Shown here: positions 15,132 through 23,855 of the stretch, one piece after another
Numbering within the stretch: position 1 is the stretch's first letter
Layout of the letters: each line of letters starts with the position of its first letter
Origin: Acidimicrobiaceae bacterium
GTDB lineage: Bacteria; Actinomycetota; Acidimicrobiia; Acidimicrobiales; RAAP-2
Assembly: GCA_003138815.1 (NCBI GenBank)
Contig: PLHD01000020.1
Coordinates: 1-42,507 of the forward strand
DNA length: 42,507 bases
Reading direction: 5' to 3'
Translations under genes and position numbers: made by a program
Notes under the pieces: generated by a model
The model's database searches: none
The model's input: the letters and a program-made list of their open reading frames with translations, nothing else
Told to the model about the DNA's origin: nothing

Positions 15132-16610
15132 TCAAGCGCTCGGCGGGGCGCCCGCGTCCACGTCGAGGCCCTTCTTCAGGTACGCGATGACGTCGACGGC
15201 CCCGAAGTCCTCCTTCTCGGCGAGGAGCTTGCGGACCTCGTTGATGCGGTCGCCGCTCGTGACGATGGGGGGCTCCTGGTGACCGCCGGCGCGGACCTGG
15301 CCCAGCCCGCAGGTCGACATCAGGCCGTTGCAGAGGCAGGTCACGCCTTCGGTGTCCTCGATCTGACCGCCCTTCCTGATGTACGCGGTGGTCGGCTCGG
15401 CGGCGCATCGGTAGCCAATGGTGCCGTTGGGCTTCACGTACACCTCGCGCAGGTAACCCAGGTCGCACTTGCGCTCCCTCTCGGCGTAGACGGCGGGGTC
15501 CGACACCGTGCCGTCGATGGAGGCGACCTTGAAGGGGTATCCCGTGGAGGAGGCCCGCATCGATGTGCGCACCTCGATCGGGCCCTTGCGCACGGCGTCG
15601 AGGACCTTCTCGCGCAGGTCGGGGTCCATTCCCGATTCGCGGCAGTAGGCGAACAGGGTCCCGACCTGCACCCCGGTGGCACCGAGGTCGAAGGCCTCCT
15701 GCACGTCGCTGGCCGAGGCGATCCCGCCGCCGATCCAGTAGGGAACGTTCAGTCCACGCATGACGTCGAAGTCGACGCGGTCCCGGTCACCGTACTCCGG
15801 GTCGCCCTTCACGTCCAGGGTGAACTGTCCGCGAGGCGGAGCGTTGTGACCCCCCGCGGACGGACGCTCGACGACGAAGCCGTCCACCGGTCCGTTGCTG
15901 CGCTTGGCGAGGGCGGTGGCGAGCACGTGGCCTGAGACGATGCCGAGGAACTTCGGCCGGCGCAGGGAGTTCGTCGGCAGGTACGGCGCCGGGTCGAAGC
16001 GGAGCGAGGGGGTCTGGCCAGCGGCGACGTCTCCAACGACGCTGAGGGTGATCTCGACCTCCTGGCCGAGGCTCAGCTGCTCGATGACACCCGGGATGTG
16101 CGTGGGCAGGCCGGCCCCCATGAGCACGTAGTCGACCCCGGCGAGGATCGCGCCGAGGAGCGCGGGCGCCGTGGGGATCTGCACCTTGGTGAGCAGGTTG
16201 ATGCCGACGATCCCGTCGTGGCCCTGCTTGGCGAGCGCCACTTCGACGTACGAGGCGAGAACGAGGAGGTCGAGCGAGCGCTGCGCGCTGCGCGCGGTGA
16301 GCATGGGAGCGACTCGGTACGGCGCGGAAGGCCTGCGCTTCTTGGCGGCGAACTGCGACAGCGCGTCGCTCACGACCGACTGGAGGGGAAAGCGGTCGAG
16401 CACCTCTTGCAGCTCTTCGTCGACGCCGCTGTCCTGCAGCCTGCGTGCGAAGACATTGTCGATTGCCGTCCCCGAGACGACTCCGAGCTGGCCTTCGCGC
16501 GCCACGGCCCGAGCCAGCGGCCAACCGGATATGGCGATACCCATCCCGCCCTGAATGAGCCATGGATTGGGGCGCTCGTTTTGAGTACTGGTCTCAACCA
16601 CGTTGTTCAC
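15132..16610 (-). CDS. Nitronate monooxygenase-family flavoprotein
   Basis: GTG 16610 is preceded by AGAGGTCAG and gives 492 residues; the frame upstream is open for 14 more codons without a better start. The N-terminus WLIQGGMGIAIS and the central GGHNAPPRG, WIGGGIASA and GATGVQVGTLFAY segments are the FMN-barrel motifs of COG2070 (nitronate monooxygenase / 2-nitropropane dioxygenase), which oxidises nitronates using FMN and oxygen. The protein is longer than a typical NMO (about 350): after residue about 390 it carries a Cys-containing tail (CDLGYLREVYV, CAAEPT, TCLCNGLMSTCGLGQ). That tail resembles the long NMO/PfaD-like subgroup. The true substrate is therefore uncertain. Confidence 0.8.
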   Translation of the reverse strand: MNNVVETSTQNERPNPWLIQGGMGIAISGWPLARAVAREGQLGVVSGTAIDNVFARRLQDSGVDEELQEVLDRFPLQSVVSDALSQFAAKKRRPSAPYRVAPMLTARSAQRSLDLLVLASYVEVALAKQGHDGIVGINLLTKVQIPTAPALLGAILAGVDYVLMGAGLPTHIPGVIEQLSLGQEVEITLSVVGDVAAGQTPSLRFDPAPYLPTNSLRRPKFLGIVSGHVLATALAKRSNGPVDGFVVERPSAGGHNAPPRGQFTLDVKGDPEYGDRDRVDFDVMRGLNVPYWIGGGIASASDVQEAFDLGATGVQVGTLFAYCRESGMDPDLREKVLDAVRKGPIEVRTSMRASSTGYPFKVASIDGTVSDPAVYAERERKCDLGYLREVYVKPNGTIGYRCAAEPTTAYIRKGGQIEDTEGVTCLCNGLMSTCGLGQVRAGGHQEPPIVTSGDRINEVRKLLAEKEDFGAVDVIAYLKKGLDVDAGAPPSA

Positions 16611-16881
16611 CTGACCTCTGTCATTTGGATGCACGTTTCCATCTGGCAACACTCAAGTCTAGGACTGCAGACGGTCTGGAACGTCAGAGTGGAGTTATCG
16701 CTCGTCGGGCGGTTCGACCGTGCCGCTTCGCGCCGAGCACGCGGGCGTCGCAGCCGTTCGCGCGCGAGGCGCCTGGTCGGACCGACGAGGCTGCATGGTC
16801 GTCCACGTCGCCGCGCCGGGACGTGCGCTGGCCGCGAAACTCGGCGTGCTCGTCGCGCGGGCGCCGGCGATCTGCCGGCTC

Positions 16882-18396
16882 CTAGCGGCGCCGAGGGTCC
16901 GCGATCTCGAGGGCCAGCAGCGGAGCCGAGGCCTTGGAGATGCACTCTTGATACTCGAAGTCGGGCTGGCTGTCCGCGACGATCCCGCCGCCGGCCTGCA
17001 CGGTGGCGACGCCGTCGCGTAGCGAGAGCGTCCGGATGGTGATGGCGAAGTCGGCGTTTCCCGAGAGCGAGAAGTACCCGACCGCGCCGCCGTAGGGCCC
17101 CCGGTGCACGGGCTCGAACTCATCGATGAGCTCCATGGCCCGGACCTTGGGGGCTCCGGTCAGGGTGCCGGCGGGAAAGAGCGCGTCGAAGGCGTCGAAG
17201 GCGTCGAGCCCTTCGGCGAGTCGCCCGCTCACCTGGGAGACGAGGTGCATCAGGTGCGAGAACCGCTCGACGTGCGCGAGGCGCTCGACGCGCACCGTGC
17301 CGGGCGACGCGACGCGTCCCACGTCGTTGCGTCCGAGATCGACGAGCATCACGTGCTCGGCGACCTCCTTCTCGTCGTGCAGGATCTCCTCCTCGAGGGC
17401 GAGGTCCTCGGACTCGGTCGCTCCGCGCGGACGCGTCCCGGCGATCGGCCGGGTGCTGACCAGGCCGTCGTGGACGCGCACGAGCATCTCGGGCGAGGCC
17501 CCGACGATCTGGGTCGCTCCCGTGTCGAGGAAGTACATGTAGGGCGAAGGGTTGAGCGAGCGCAGCACCCGGTAGAGCGTGAGGGGATTGACCGACGTCG
17601 GCCGGCTGAACTGCTGGCTGGGCACGACCTGGAAGATGTCGCCGGCGAAGATGTACCGCTTGGCGCGCTCCACGACCGCGCAGTACTGGTCGCGCGAGAA
17701 ATTGGACAGTTCGGCCGCCGCGGCCCGGATGTCGATGGTGGTGCGGGCGCTGGGGGCGGTGGCCACGAGTCGTTCGGTCTCCATGTCGGTCGCCGGGGGA
17801 GGCGAGATCAGGACCTCGACGATCTCGTCGAGCTGACTCGAGGCGCGCAGAAAGACCGAGCTCGGGTCGTCACCGGGGGCGATGATCGCGTTCACGACCA
17901 CGGTGGTGGAGTGGCGAAGGTGGTCGCAGATCAGGACCGCGCCGGGGAAGGAAAAGTCGATGTCGGGCCACATTCCCGGCTCGCGCCGGCGCGGGAGCCG
18001 CTCGAGACGGCGCACGTAGTCGTAGGTGACGAAGCCGACCGCGCCACCGAAGAAGTCCGGCAGGTCCGCGGGCAGGTAGGTGCGGTACCGGCCCAGCAGG
18101 GAGCGAACCGTCTCGAGCGGCCCCGGATCGTCGGGAGGGCGACTGGTCCCCTCGACGACCGTCGCGTGGCCGTCGGTGGTCACGCGCCACAGGCGATCGA
18201 GTCCGATGAACGAGTACCGGCCGGTCTCCTCGCCCAGGGCCGCGCTCTCCAGCAGGAAGATGGCTCGACCGCCGCTGAAGCGCTGAAAGAGCGAGACCGG
18301 CGTCTCGCGGTCCAGCTGCAGGGTGACGTGCAGCGGAATGACGTTGAAGTGCTCGCTCGCGAGGCGCAGGAAGTCGGTCAGGTCAGTGTCGGCCAT
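16882..18396 (-). CDS. trpE: Anthranilate synthase component I
   Basis: This is the chorismate-binding subunit that, with TrpG-supplied ammonia, makes anthranilate in the first step of tryptophan synthesis. The 504-residue protein is of standard length. The C-terminal catalytic domain shows RPIAGTRPRG, the HVMLVDLGRNDVGRV segment and AGTLTGAPKVRAMELID, which carry the chorismate and Mg-binding residues, and YGGAVGYFSLSG near the end. The N-terminal region contains LLESAALGEETGRYSFIG, a form of the element involved in tryptophan feedback binding. It starts at ATG 18396, 44 bases from the divergent trpG start. The absence of other trp genes nearby is notable. para-Aminobenzoate synthase I is less likely given the N-terminal match. 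Confidence 0.92.
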   Translation of the reverse strand: MADTDLTDFLRLASEHFNVIPLHVTLQLDRETPVSLFQRFSGGRAIFLLESAALGEETGRYSFIGLDRLWRVTTDGHATVVEGTSRPPDDPGPLETVRSLLGRYRTYLPADLPDFFGGAVGFVTYDYVRRLERLPRRREPGMWPDIDFSFPGAVLICDHLRHSTTVVVNAIIAPGDDPSSVFLRASSQLDEIVEVLISPPPATDMETERLVATAPSARTTIDIRAAAAELSNFSRDQYCAVVERAKRYIFAGDIFQVVPSQQFSRPTSVNPLTLYRVLRSLNPSPYMYFLDTGATQIVGASPEMLVRVHDGLVSTRPIAGTRPRGATESEDLALEEEILHDEKEVAEHVMLVDLGRNDVGRVASPGTVRVERLAHVERFSHLMHLVSQVSGRLAEGLDAFDAFDALFPAGTLTGAPKVRAMELIDEFEPVHRGPYGGAVGYFSLSGNADFAITIRTLSLRDGVATVQAGGGIVADSQPDFEYQECISKASAPLLALEIADPRRR

Positions 18397-18440
18397 GTCG
18401 AGATGTTAGTGACTGGCACCCGAAACCGTAGGATGCTGGC

Positions 18441-19109
18441 ATGGCGCAAGGACCCTCGATTCTGGTGATCGACAACTACGACTCGTTCGTCTACAACCTC
18501 GTGCAGTACTTGAGCGAACTCGGCGCGAGTGTGCGCGTCGAGCGCAACGACCGCGTCGACGTCGCCGACGTCTCGAGAATGGACCTGGACGGGGTCCTCG
18601 TATCGCCGGGCCCGGGCTACCCGCGCAACGCTGGCAACTGCATCGAGATCATCACCTACTGCTTCGAGCATTCGCTGCCCATGCTCGGGGTCTGCCTCGG
18701 CCATCAGGCGCTCGGGGAGGCTTTCGGGGCGCGGATCGTCCCGGCGCCCGAGCTCGTGCACGGACGTTCGAGCCTCGTGGAGCACGAGGGCGCCGGGGTC
18801 TTCGCCGGCGCCCCCCGGCCGCTCATAGCCGGCCGGTACCACTCGCTGGTCGTCGATCCGTCGACGCTGCCGGCCGTCTTCGAGGTGACGGCGCACTGCG
18901 GCGGGCTCATCATGGGCATGCGCCACCGCGACGCACCGCTCGAAGGCGTTCAGTTCCACCCCGAGTCGGTCATGACCCAGGACGGCTACTTGCTGCTCGC
19001 CAACTGGCTGGCGACCTGCGGTTCGAGCGAGGCGCTCGAACGGGCGGGCGAGCTCAACCGTCGAAGCAGCGCCGTGCGCCAGTCGCTGCCCGACCCAGTG
19101 GCCAGCTAG
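18441..19109 (+). CDS. trpG: Glutamine amidotransferase component of anthranilate synthase
   Basis: The 222-residue class I glutaminase supplies ammonia to TrpE (and, in dual-use forms, to PabB). It starts ILVIDNYDSFVYNLVQYL, contains SPGPGYP at 55-61, the nucleophile Cys85 in GVCLGHQ, and the His173-x-Glu175 pair in GVQFHPES. These are all the residues needed for activity. It is transcribed away from trpE, with 44 bases between the starts, so the two subunits are made from back-to-back promoters rather than one message. Its TAG stop overlaps the stop of the convergent peptidase gene. Confidence 0.92.
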   Translation: MAQGPSILVIDNYDSFVYNLVQYLSELGASVRVERNDRVDVADVSRMDLDGVLVSPGPGYPRNAGNCIEIITYCFEHSLPMLGVCLGHQALGEAFGARIVPAPELVHGRSSLVEHEGAGVFAGAPRPLIAGRYHSLVVDPSTLPAVFEVTAHCGGLIMGMRHRDAPLEGVQFHPESVMTQDGYLLLANWLATCGSSEALERAGELNRRSSAVRQSLPDPVAS

Positions 19110-19843
19110 GCGAAGCGCTCGCCCACGCCGTAGCGCGTCTCGACGACGTCGCCGTCAATGAGCTCGACCTTGTAGGCGGCGGGCCCGAGGGTCGCGGAGA
19201 CCTCCGTGTCGGCGACCACGGCCGTGGCCTCGGTCCCTTCGTACCAGATCCCCGTGCGGTCGTCGGTCGCGTAGGCGATCGGCGGCAGGACCCCGCGCAG
19301 CACCAGGTCGTGCAGCAGCGGACGACGCTGCTCCTCGGAGTCGTAGTGGACGCCATTGGCGTAGGGCAGAAGGGCGAGGCCGTTGGTGATCGGGCGCAGC
19401 GTCGGCCCGAACGAGTCGGTCGTGCCGCCGACGTGCCAGCAGATGCTGCCCGCCGAGACGCCACCGAGGATGACGCCGCGCTCCCACGCCGCGCGCATCG
19501 CGTCGTCGACCTGGTGCAGGCGCCAAAGGGCCAACAGGTTGGCGACCGATCCTCCGCCGACCCAGACGAGATCGCTGCCGCAGAGACGCTCCTCGGGGAC
19601 AGCCGAGGGCTGGGGGAAGAGCCTGAGTTCGGTGACGTCGCAGCCGGCGGCGTTGAACGCCTCGTAGGACACGGCGTAGTGGTCCCCGGGGTCACCTCCG
19701 GCGCTGAACACCAGGCAGACCCGCGGGCGGACCTTGCCGGTCATCGCCAGGGCGTCGAGCAGCATGGATCCCAGCCGTACGGACTGCTGCACGGGCCCGG
19801 CGACGTAGCCGCCCGACGTTGCCAGGATACGGGGAGTCTTCAT
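19106..19843 (-). CDS. Peptidase E (S51 family) dipeptidase-like protein
   Basis: The 245-residue protein carries the S51 nucleophile elbow GVSAGSICW at 128-136 (Ser130) after WVGGGSVANLL at 94-104, in the class I amidotransferase-like fold used by aspartyl dipeptidases and cyanophycinases. DGDVVETRYG near the C-terminus is also usual. The expected role is cytoplasmic hydrolysis of small Asp-containing peptides. It is convergent with trpG: the four bases CTAG at 19106-19109 encode the stop codon of both genes, one on each strand. The start is ATG 19843. The start of the next plus-strand gene is 95 bases away. Confidence 0.85.
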   Translation of the reverse strand: MKTPRILATSGGYVAGPVQQSVRLGSMLLDALAMTGKVRPRVCLVFSAGGDPGDHYAVSYEAFNAAGCDVTELRLFPQPSAVPEERLCGSDLVWVGGGSVANLLALWRLHQVDDAMRAAWERGVILGGVSAGSICWHVGGTTDSFGPTLRPITNGLALLPYANGVHYDSEEQRRPLLHDLVLRGVLPPIAYATDDRTGIWYEGTEATAVVADTEVSATLGPAAYKVELIDGDVVETRYGVGERFA

Positions 19844-19938
19844 CCCTCCGTTCTAATGCGGCCGGCGACGTGCACCGCCGCCCGCGGTCGTTCTGCCTAG
19901 TATTCGTCGGGAACCGGTATTGCGGCGAAGGAGAGAAC

Positions 19939-21138
19939 GTGGCGACGAGCGAAGCAGAAATCGATGGACTGATCGACGACCTGGTCGGCGCCTTCCCGCC
20001 CGCGAGCACCGATCCGGTCACCTTCCTCGGCGCGCAGTTCGACCGCGGCCTCGCGTGGGCCAACTTCCCCGTGGGCGAGGGCGGGCTGGCGGCGAGCCCC
20101 GCCGAGCAGCTGCACGTGCTGCGCCGGATGGCCCGGGCCGGGGCTCCCTCCGCCGCGGGTCGCAACGTCATTGGTTACGGGATGGTCGCGCCCACCATCG
20201 TGGTCCACGGCACCGAGGAGCAGAAGAAGCGGTTCCTGCGCCCGCTGTTCACCGGCGAGGAGATCTGGTGCCAGCTCTTCTCCGAGCCGGGCGCCGGTTC
20301 GGACGTCGCGTCGCTCGCCACTCGGGCCGATCGCGACGGCGACGAGTGGCTCGTGACGGGCCAGAAGGTCTGGACGACGCTGGCCCACGAGTCGGCCTTC
20401 GGCCTCTTGATCGCGCGCACCAATCCCGACGTGCCCAAGCACAAGGGGATCACCGCCTTCCTCGTGGACATGCACGCGCCGGGGGTCGACGTTCGTCCGC
20501 TCTACCAGGCGACCGGCGAGGCCGAGTTCAACGAGTGCTTCTTTGACGAGGTCCGCGTTCCCGACTCCCAGCGCCTCGGTGGCGTGGGCGAGGGTTGGGG
20601 CGTGTCGATCACGACGCTGATGAACGAGCGGGTCTCCATCGGGGGCACCGTGCCGCCGCGCGGCTCAGGTCTCATCGGCGAGGCGCTCAAGATATGGAAC
20701 CAGCGCTGGCGGGGTCGCAGCGACCCTCACGCGATGGCGGTGCGCAGCGACCTCATGCAGTCGTGGGTGCGCAACGAGGTCAGCCGCCTCACCAATTGGC
20801 GCGCGAACGACCTGCGCCGGGCCGGGACGCCGGGCCCGGAGGGATCGGTGGCGAAGTTGGCCTTCGCCGAGGAGAACCAGCGCACCAGCGAGCTCTGCGT
20901 CGACCTGCTGGGCGCCGAAGGGATGCTCTACGGTTCGAACTACCCGCAGGTGCGCCCGACCGAGTCGGCCATGACCGGCGGTGACATGCGCAAGGCCTTC
21001 ATCCGCATGCGCGGCAACTCAATCGAGGGGGGCACCAGCGAGGTGATGCGCAACATCATCGGTGAGCGCGTGCTCGGACTGCCCGGCGAGCCGCGCCTCG
21101 ACAAGGACGTGGCCTGGAAGGACGTCCCGAAGGGCTAG
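19939..21138 (+). CDS. Acyl-CoA dehydrogenase
   Basis: This FAD enzyme introduces the alpha-beta double bond in an acyl-CoA. I chose GTG 19939, preceded by AAGGAGAG, giving 399 residues; the open frame extends 40 codons upstream but overlaps the divergent promoter region. The middle domain shows CQLFSEPGAGSDVASLATRA and WLVTGQKVWTTLAHES, and the C-terminal helical domain ends with RMRGNSIEGGTSEVMRNIIG, where the family's FAD and CoA contacts lie. EGGTSEV is typical of actinobacterial FadE proteins acting on steroid-like or branched substrates. The actual substrate is open. It is convergent with the hydrolase at 21139, stop to stop with no gap. Confidence 0.92.
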   Translation: MATSEAEIDGLIDDLVGAFPPASTDPVTFLGAQFDRGLAWANFPVGEGGLAASPAEQLHVLRRMARAGAPSAAGRNVIGYGMVAPTIVVHGTEEQKKRFLRPLFTGEEIWCQLFSEPGAGSDVASLATRADRDGDEWLVTGQKVWTTLAHESAFGLLIARTNPDVPKHKGITAFLVDMHAPGVDVRPLYQATGEAEFNECFFDEVRVPDSQRLGGVGEGWGVSITTLMNERVSIGGTVPPRGSGLIGEALKIWNQRWRGRSDPHAMAVRSDLMQSWVRNEVSRLTNWRANDLRRAGTPGPEGSVAKLAFAEENQRTSELCVDLLGAEGMLYGSNYPQVRPTESAMTGGDMRKAFIRMRGNSIEGGTSEVMRNIIGERVLGLPGEPRLDKDVAWKDVPKG

Positions 21139-21840
21139 CTACTTCGCGACGAGGTGGGCCTCGAAGAATTCGAGCGTCCGGCGCGTGGCGTCGAGGGACG
21201 CCTCCTCGTTGAAGGCGGCTGGTCGCGCGTCGCAGTTGAAGCCGTGCCCGGCGTCGGCGTAGCGAACGACCTCCGTGGTCACCGCGAGCGGCGCCGTCGC
21301 TCGGCGAAGGGCCTCTACCTGCTCGACGGGGATGCCACTGTCGAGGTCGCCGTAGAGGCCGAGCCACGGGCACTTCAGCGAGGGCGCCAGTTCGAGCAGC
21401 GACGGCAGGCCGAAGCGCCCCGTCTCGACGCCGCCGCCGTAGAAGCTCACGGCCGCGCCGACGGTTCCCAGGGTTGCGGCGTAGAACGACACCGCACCGC
21501 CCATGCAGTAGCCCACGACGGCGACGTTGGGCGCGTGGTAGCCCATGGTCGCCAGGAAATCGGTGGTGGCGTTGAGGTCGTTGGTGAGGCCTTCACGGTC
21601 CAGGCCGCCGAGGTACTTCATCGCCGACGGAAAGTCGTCGTAGGGGACCTCGGGCGAGCCGGCGCGGTGGAAGAGCTCCGGAGCCACGGCGAAGTAGCCC
21701 GAGTCCGCGAAGCGGTCCGCGACGCTGCGGATGTGGTCGTTGACCCCGAAGGCCTCCTGGATGACGATGACGGCGAGCGGAGCGTCCGGCGAGCCGGTGA
21801 CGTAGACGGGGAACTGGTTGGGGAGGATCTTCTCGGTCAC
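21139..21840 (-). CDS. Dienelactone hydrolase-family alpha/beta hydrolase
   Basis: The 233-residue protein has VIVIQEAFGVNDHIRSVADR at 24-43, where the family Glu-x-x-x-Gly oxyanion region lies. The Cys nucleophile is in VVGYCMGGAVSFY (Cys112), the acid is in LYGDLDSGIP (about Asp167) and the base is His199 in DAGHGF. Such enzymes open lactones or hydrolyse simple esters. It is the last gene of a five-gene minus-strand run: its GTG start (21838-21840) overlaps the TGA of the upstream gene by four bases, so the pair is probably translationally coupled. Confidence 0.88.
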   Translation of the reverse strand: MTEKILPNQFPVYVTGSPDAPLAVIVIQEAFGVNDHIRSVADRFADSGYFAVAPELFHRAGSPEVPYDDFPSAMKYLGGLDREGLTNDLNATTDFLATMGYHAPNVAVVGYCMGGAVSFYAATLGTVGAAVSFYGGGVETGRFGLPSLLELAPSLKCPWLGLYGDLDSGIPVEQVEALRRATAPLAVTTEVVRYADAGHGFNCDARPAAFNEEASLDATRRTLEFFEAHLVAK

Positions 21841-22439
21841 TGGAACGACGGTTCTTCGCTGCGGGTGCGCTTCAGCTCGTAAAAGCCCGGCGTGCTCGCC
21901 ACGGCCAGCACGCCGTCGAACAGGGTGCCGGCGGCCTCGCCCTTCGGTGCGGGCGTGACCACGGGGCCGAAGAACGCGATGTCGCCGACGTGGATGACCG
22001 GCGTGCCGACATCGAATCCGACCGGGTTCATGCCCTCGAAGTGGCTCGCGCGCAGGGCGTCGTCGTAGTCGGTGACGTAGGCGGCCTTGGCGAGGTCCTC
22101 TTCAAGGCCGGCGTCGCGCAGCGAGTCCACGAGCAGGGCGTCGGGATCCTTCTCGCCCGCGACGTGGTAGCGCTCGCCCATGGCCGAGTAGAGCGGCTCG
22201 ACCACCTGGTCGCCGTGGCGCTGCTGGGCGGCGATCAGCACGCGCACCGGACCCCAGGTTCTCGCCAGGAGCTCGAGGTACTCCTCGGACATGTCTCGGC
22301 CCTCGTTGAGCACCGCGAGGCTCATGACGTGGAACTGGACGTTCAGGTCCCGCACCTTGGCGGCTTCGAGCAGCCAGCGTGAGGTGATCCATGCCCAGGG
22401 ACAGACGGGGTCCACCCATAGATCGACTTTTTGGGGCAT
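21837..22439 (-). CDS. DsbA-family protein, mycothiol-dependent nitroreductase (Rv2466c) type
   Basis: The 200-residue product begins VDLWVDPVCPWAWITSRWL, the thioredoxin-fold active-site helix of the DsbA family in the form found in Mycobacterium Rv2466c and relatives, which use mycothiol. Only the first Cys of the pair is kept (CPWA, Cys13), which fits a monothiol enzyme that forms a mixed disulfide with mycothiol. GTPVIHVGD at about 148-156 is the cis-Pro loop. It lies in a run with an M20 peptidase (three bases upstream) and a dienelactone hydrolase (four-base overlap downstream). The nitroreductase activity is transferred from the family and is not proven. Confidence 0.82.
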   Translation of the reverse strand: MPQKVDLWVDPVCPWAWITSRWLLEAAKVRDLNVQFHVMSLAVLNEGRDMSEEYLELLARTWGPVRVLIAAQQRHGDQVVEPLYSAMGERYHVAGEKDPDALLVDSLRDAGLEEDLAKAAYVTDYDDALRASHFEGMNPVGFDVGTPVIHVGDIAFFGPVVTPAPKGEAAGTLFDGVLAVASTPGFYELKRTRSEEPSFQ

Positions 22440-22441
22440 CA

Positions 22442-23845
22442 CTACTCCTCTACCTGGCCTGCGTACGCACCCAACACCGTAATGACCGCGTTGGTCACTC
22501 CGACCGCGGTCGGTAGGTCCAGCATCTCGTCGATGCCGTGGGCGTTGGACTGGGGCCCGAGGACGCCGGTCGCGACGAACTGCACCCCGGGGTATCGCTT
22601 GGCCAGGGACGCGAGGAAGGGGATGGACCCTCCTTCGCCGACGAAACCCGGGGCGCGGCCGAAGGCGTCGTGGGAAGCCTCGTCGAGTGCCCGGGCGAGC
22701 CAGGGGGCGAGCGGCGGAATGACCCAGCCGTCGGCGGCGTGCAGCGAGACGCTTACCTCGGCGGAGGAGGGAACGTCGGCGCTCAGCGCGGCCATGACGG
22801 CGTCGCCGGCGCGCTGGGCGTCGACGTTGGGTGGGAGCCGGAAGGAGAGCACCGCCGTGGTCGACGGGCGCAGCACGTTGCCGGCGTTCGAAGGATCGGG
22901 GACACCACCGATGCCGACGATGGAGAGGGCGGGGTACCACGTGCGACGCAGGATGCGCTCTTGGGCCGATGAGCCCATGAGCTCGAGGGTGCCGATGGTC
23001 GGCATCTCGCGCGCGATGATGTCGCCGAACTCGTCGGCCACCTTCCTCGCGGCCTCGGCGTGCTCCTCGGGAACCTCGGCGTGGAACTCCTCGAGCAGCA
23101 CGTCGCCGGTCGCCGAATCCTCGACGCGGTCGAGGAGCTGGCGCAGGATGCGAAACGACGAGGGGACGACGCCGCTCGCCAAACCGCTGTGCTGGCCCTG
23201 ACGGAGCACCCTGACGGTGAGCTCGACGTTGACCACGCCGCGCAGCGAAGTGGTCACCCACAGCCGGTCGTAGGTGAGCGCCCCCGAATCCAGGCAGACC
23301 ATTAGCTCGACCTGGCCGAGATGGTCGTCCAGCAGGTCGAGGTAGGCCTCGAGGTCGGTGCTGCCGCTCTCCTCACTGGCCTCGATCAGGATCACGCAGC
23401 GGCTGTGGGGAACGCCGTTGGCCTCCATTGCCTCCACGGCCAGCAGGGCGGAGAACGTCGAGTAGCCGTCGTCGGCCACGCCTCGGGCGTAGACCCGGTC
23501 GCCTCGGCGCACCGGGGCGAACGGGGCGAGGCCCGCCGACCAGTCCCCCAGGGGCGGCTGCTTGTCCAGGTGCCCGTAGAGCAGCGCGGTGCCCGAGCGT
23601 GGTCCGGTGGCGTCGACGGTGACGACCAGCACGGGCGTGCGGCCCTCGAGACGATGAACGGCGACGTCGAAGCTGGCGATCCGGCGCGCCCTCGCCCAGG
23701 ACGCGAGCAGCTCCACCGCGTCATCGATGTGACCGTTCTCGGCCCACTGGGCGTCGTACGAGGGTGAGACGCAGGGGATCGTGGCGTAGGTGGTGAGCGT
23801 TCCCAAGGCGTCGCGTTCGAAGTCGGCAAGTGTGAGAAACGGCAT
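22442..23845 (-). CDS. M20-family zinc peptidase (dipeptidase-like)
   Basis: The 467-residue protein starts at ATG 23845; longer in-frame starts would run into the upstream gene. Metal ligands are visible in order: LLYGHLDKQPP (His92, Asp94), ARGVADDGYS (Asp125/126), EASEESGS (catalytic Glu158 and ligand Glu159), CLDSG and the C-terminal SNAHGIDE. The dimerisation or lid domain lies between about residues 200 and 310. This pattern matches the M20 carnosine-dipeptidase-like group that cleaves dipeptides or N-acylated amino acids. It is 10 bases downstream of the AlkA-like gene and 2 bases upstream of the DsbA-type gene, supporting a single message. Confidence 0.9.
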   Translation of the reverse strand: MPFLTLADFERDALGTLTTYATIPCVSPSYDAQWAENGHIDDAVELLASWARARRIASFDVAVHRLEGRTPVLVVTVDATGPRSGTALLYGHLDKQPPLGDWSAGLAPFAPVRRGDRVYARGVADDGYSTFSALLAVEAMEANGVPHSRCVILIEASEESGSTDLEAYLDLLDDHLGQVELMVCLDSGALTYDRLWVTTSLRGVVNVELTVRVLRQGQHSGLASGVVPSSFRILRQLLDRVEDSATGDVLLEEFHAEVPEEHAEAARKVADEFGDIIAREMPTIGTLELMGSSAQERILRRTWYPALSIVGIGGVPDPSNAGNVLRPSTTAVLSFRLPPNVDAQRAGDAVMAALSADVPSSAEVSVSLHAADGWVIPPLAPWLARALDEASHDAFGRAPGFVGEGGSIPFLASLAKRYPGVQFVATGVLGPQSNAHGIDEMLDLPTAVGVTNAVITVLGAYAGQVEE

Positions 23846-23855
23846 GAAACCGAGG

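Noticed and set aside
16640-16680. HspR-type heat-shock operator (CTTGAGT half-site)
   Set aside because: Only one half of the inverted repeat is present; the second ACTCAAG arm at the required spacing is absent.
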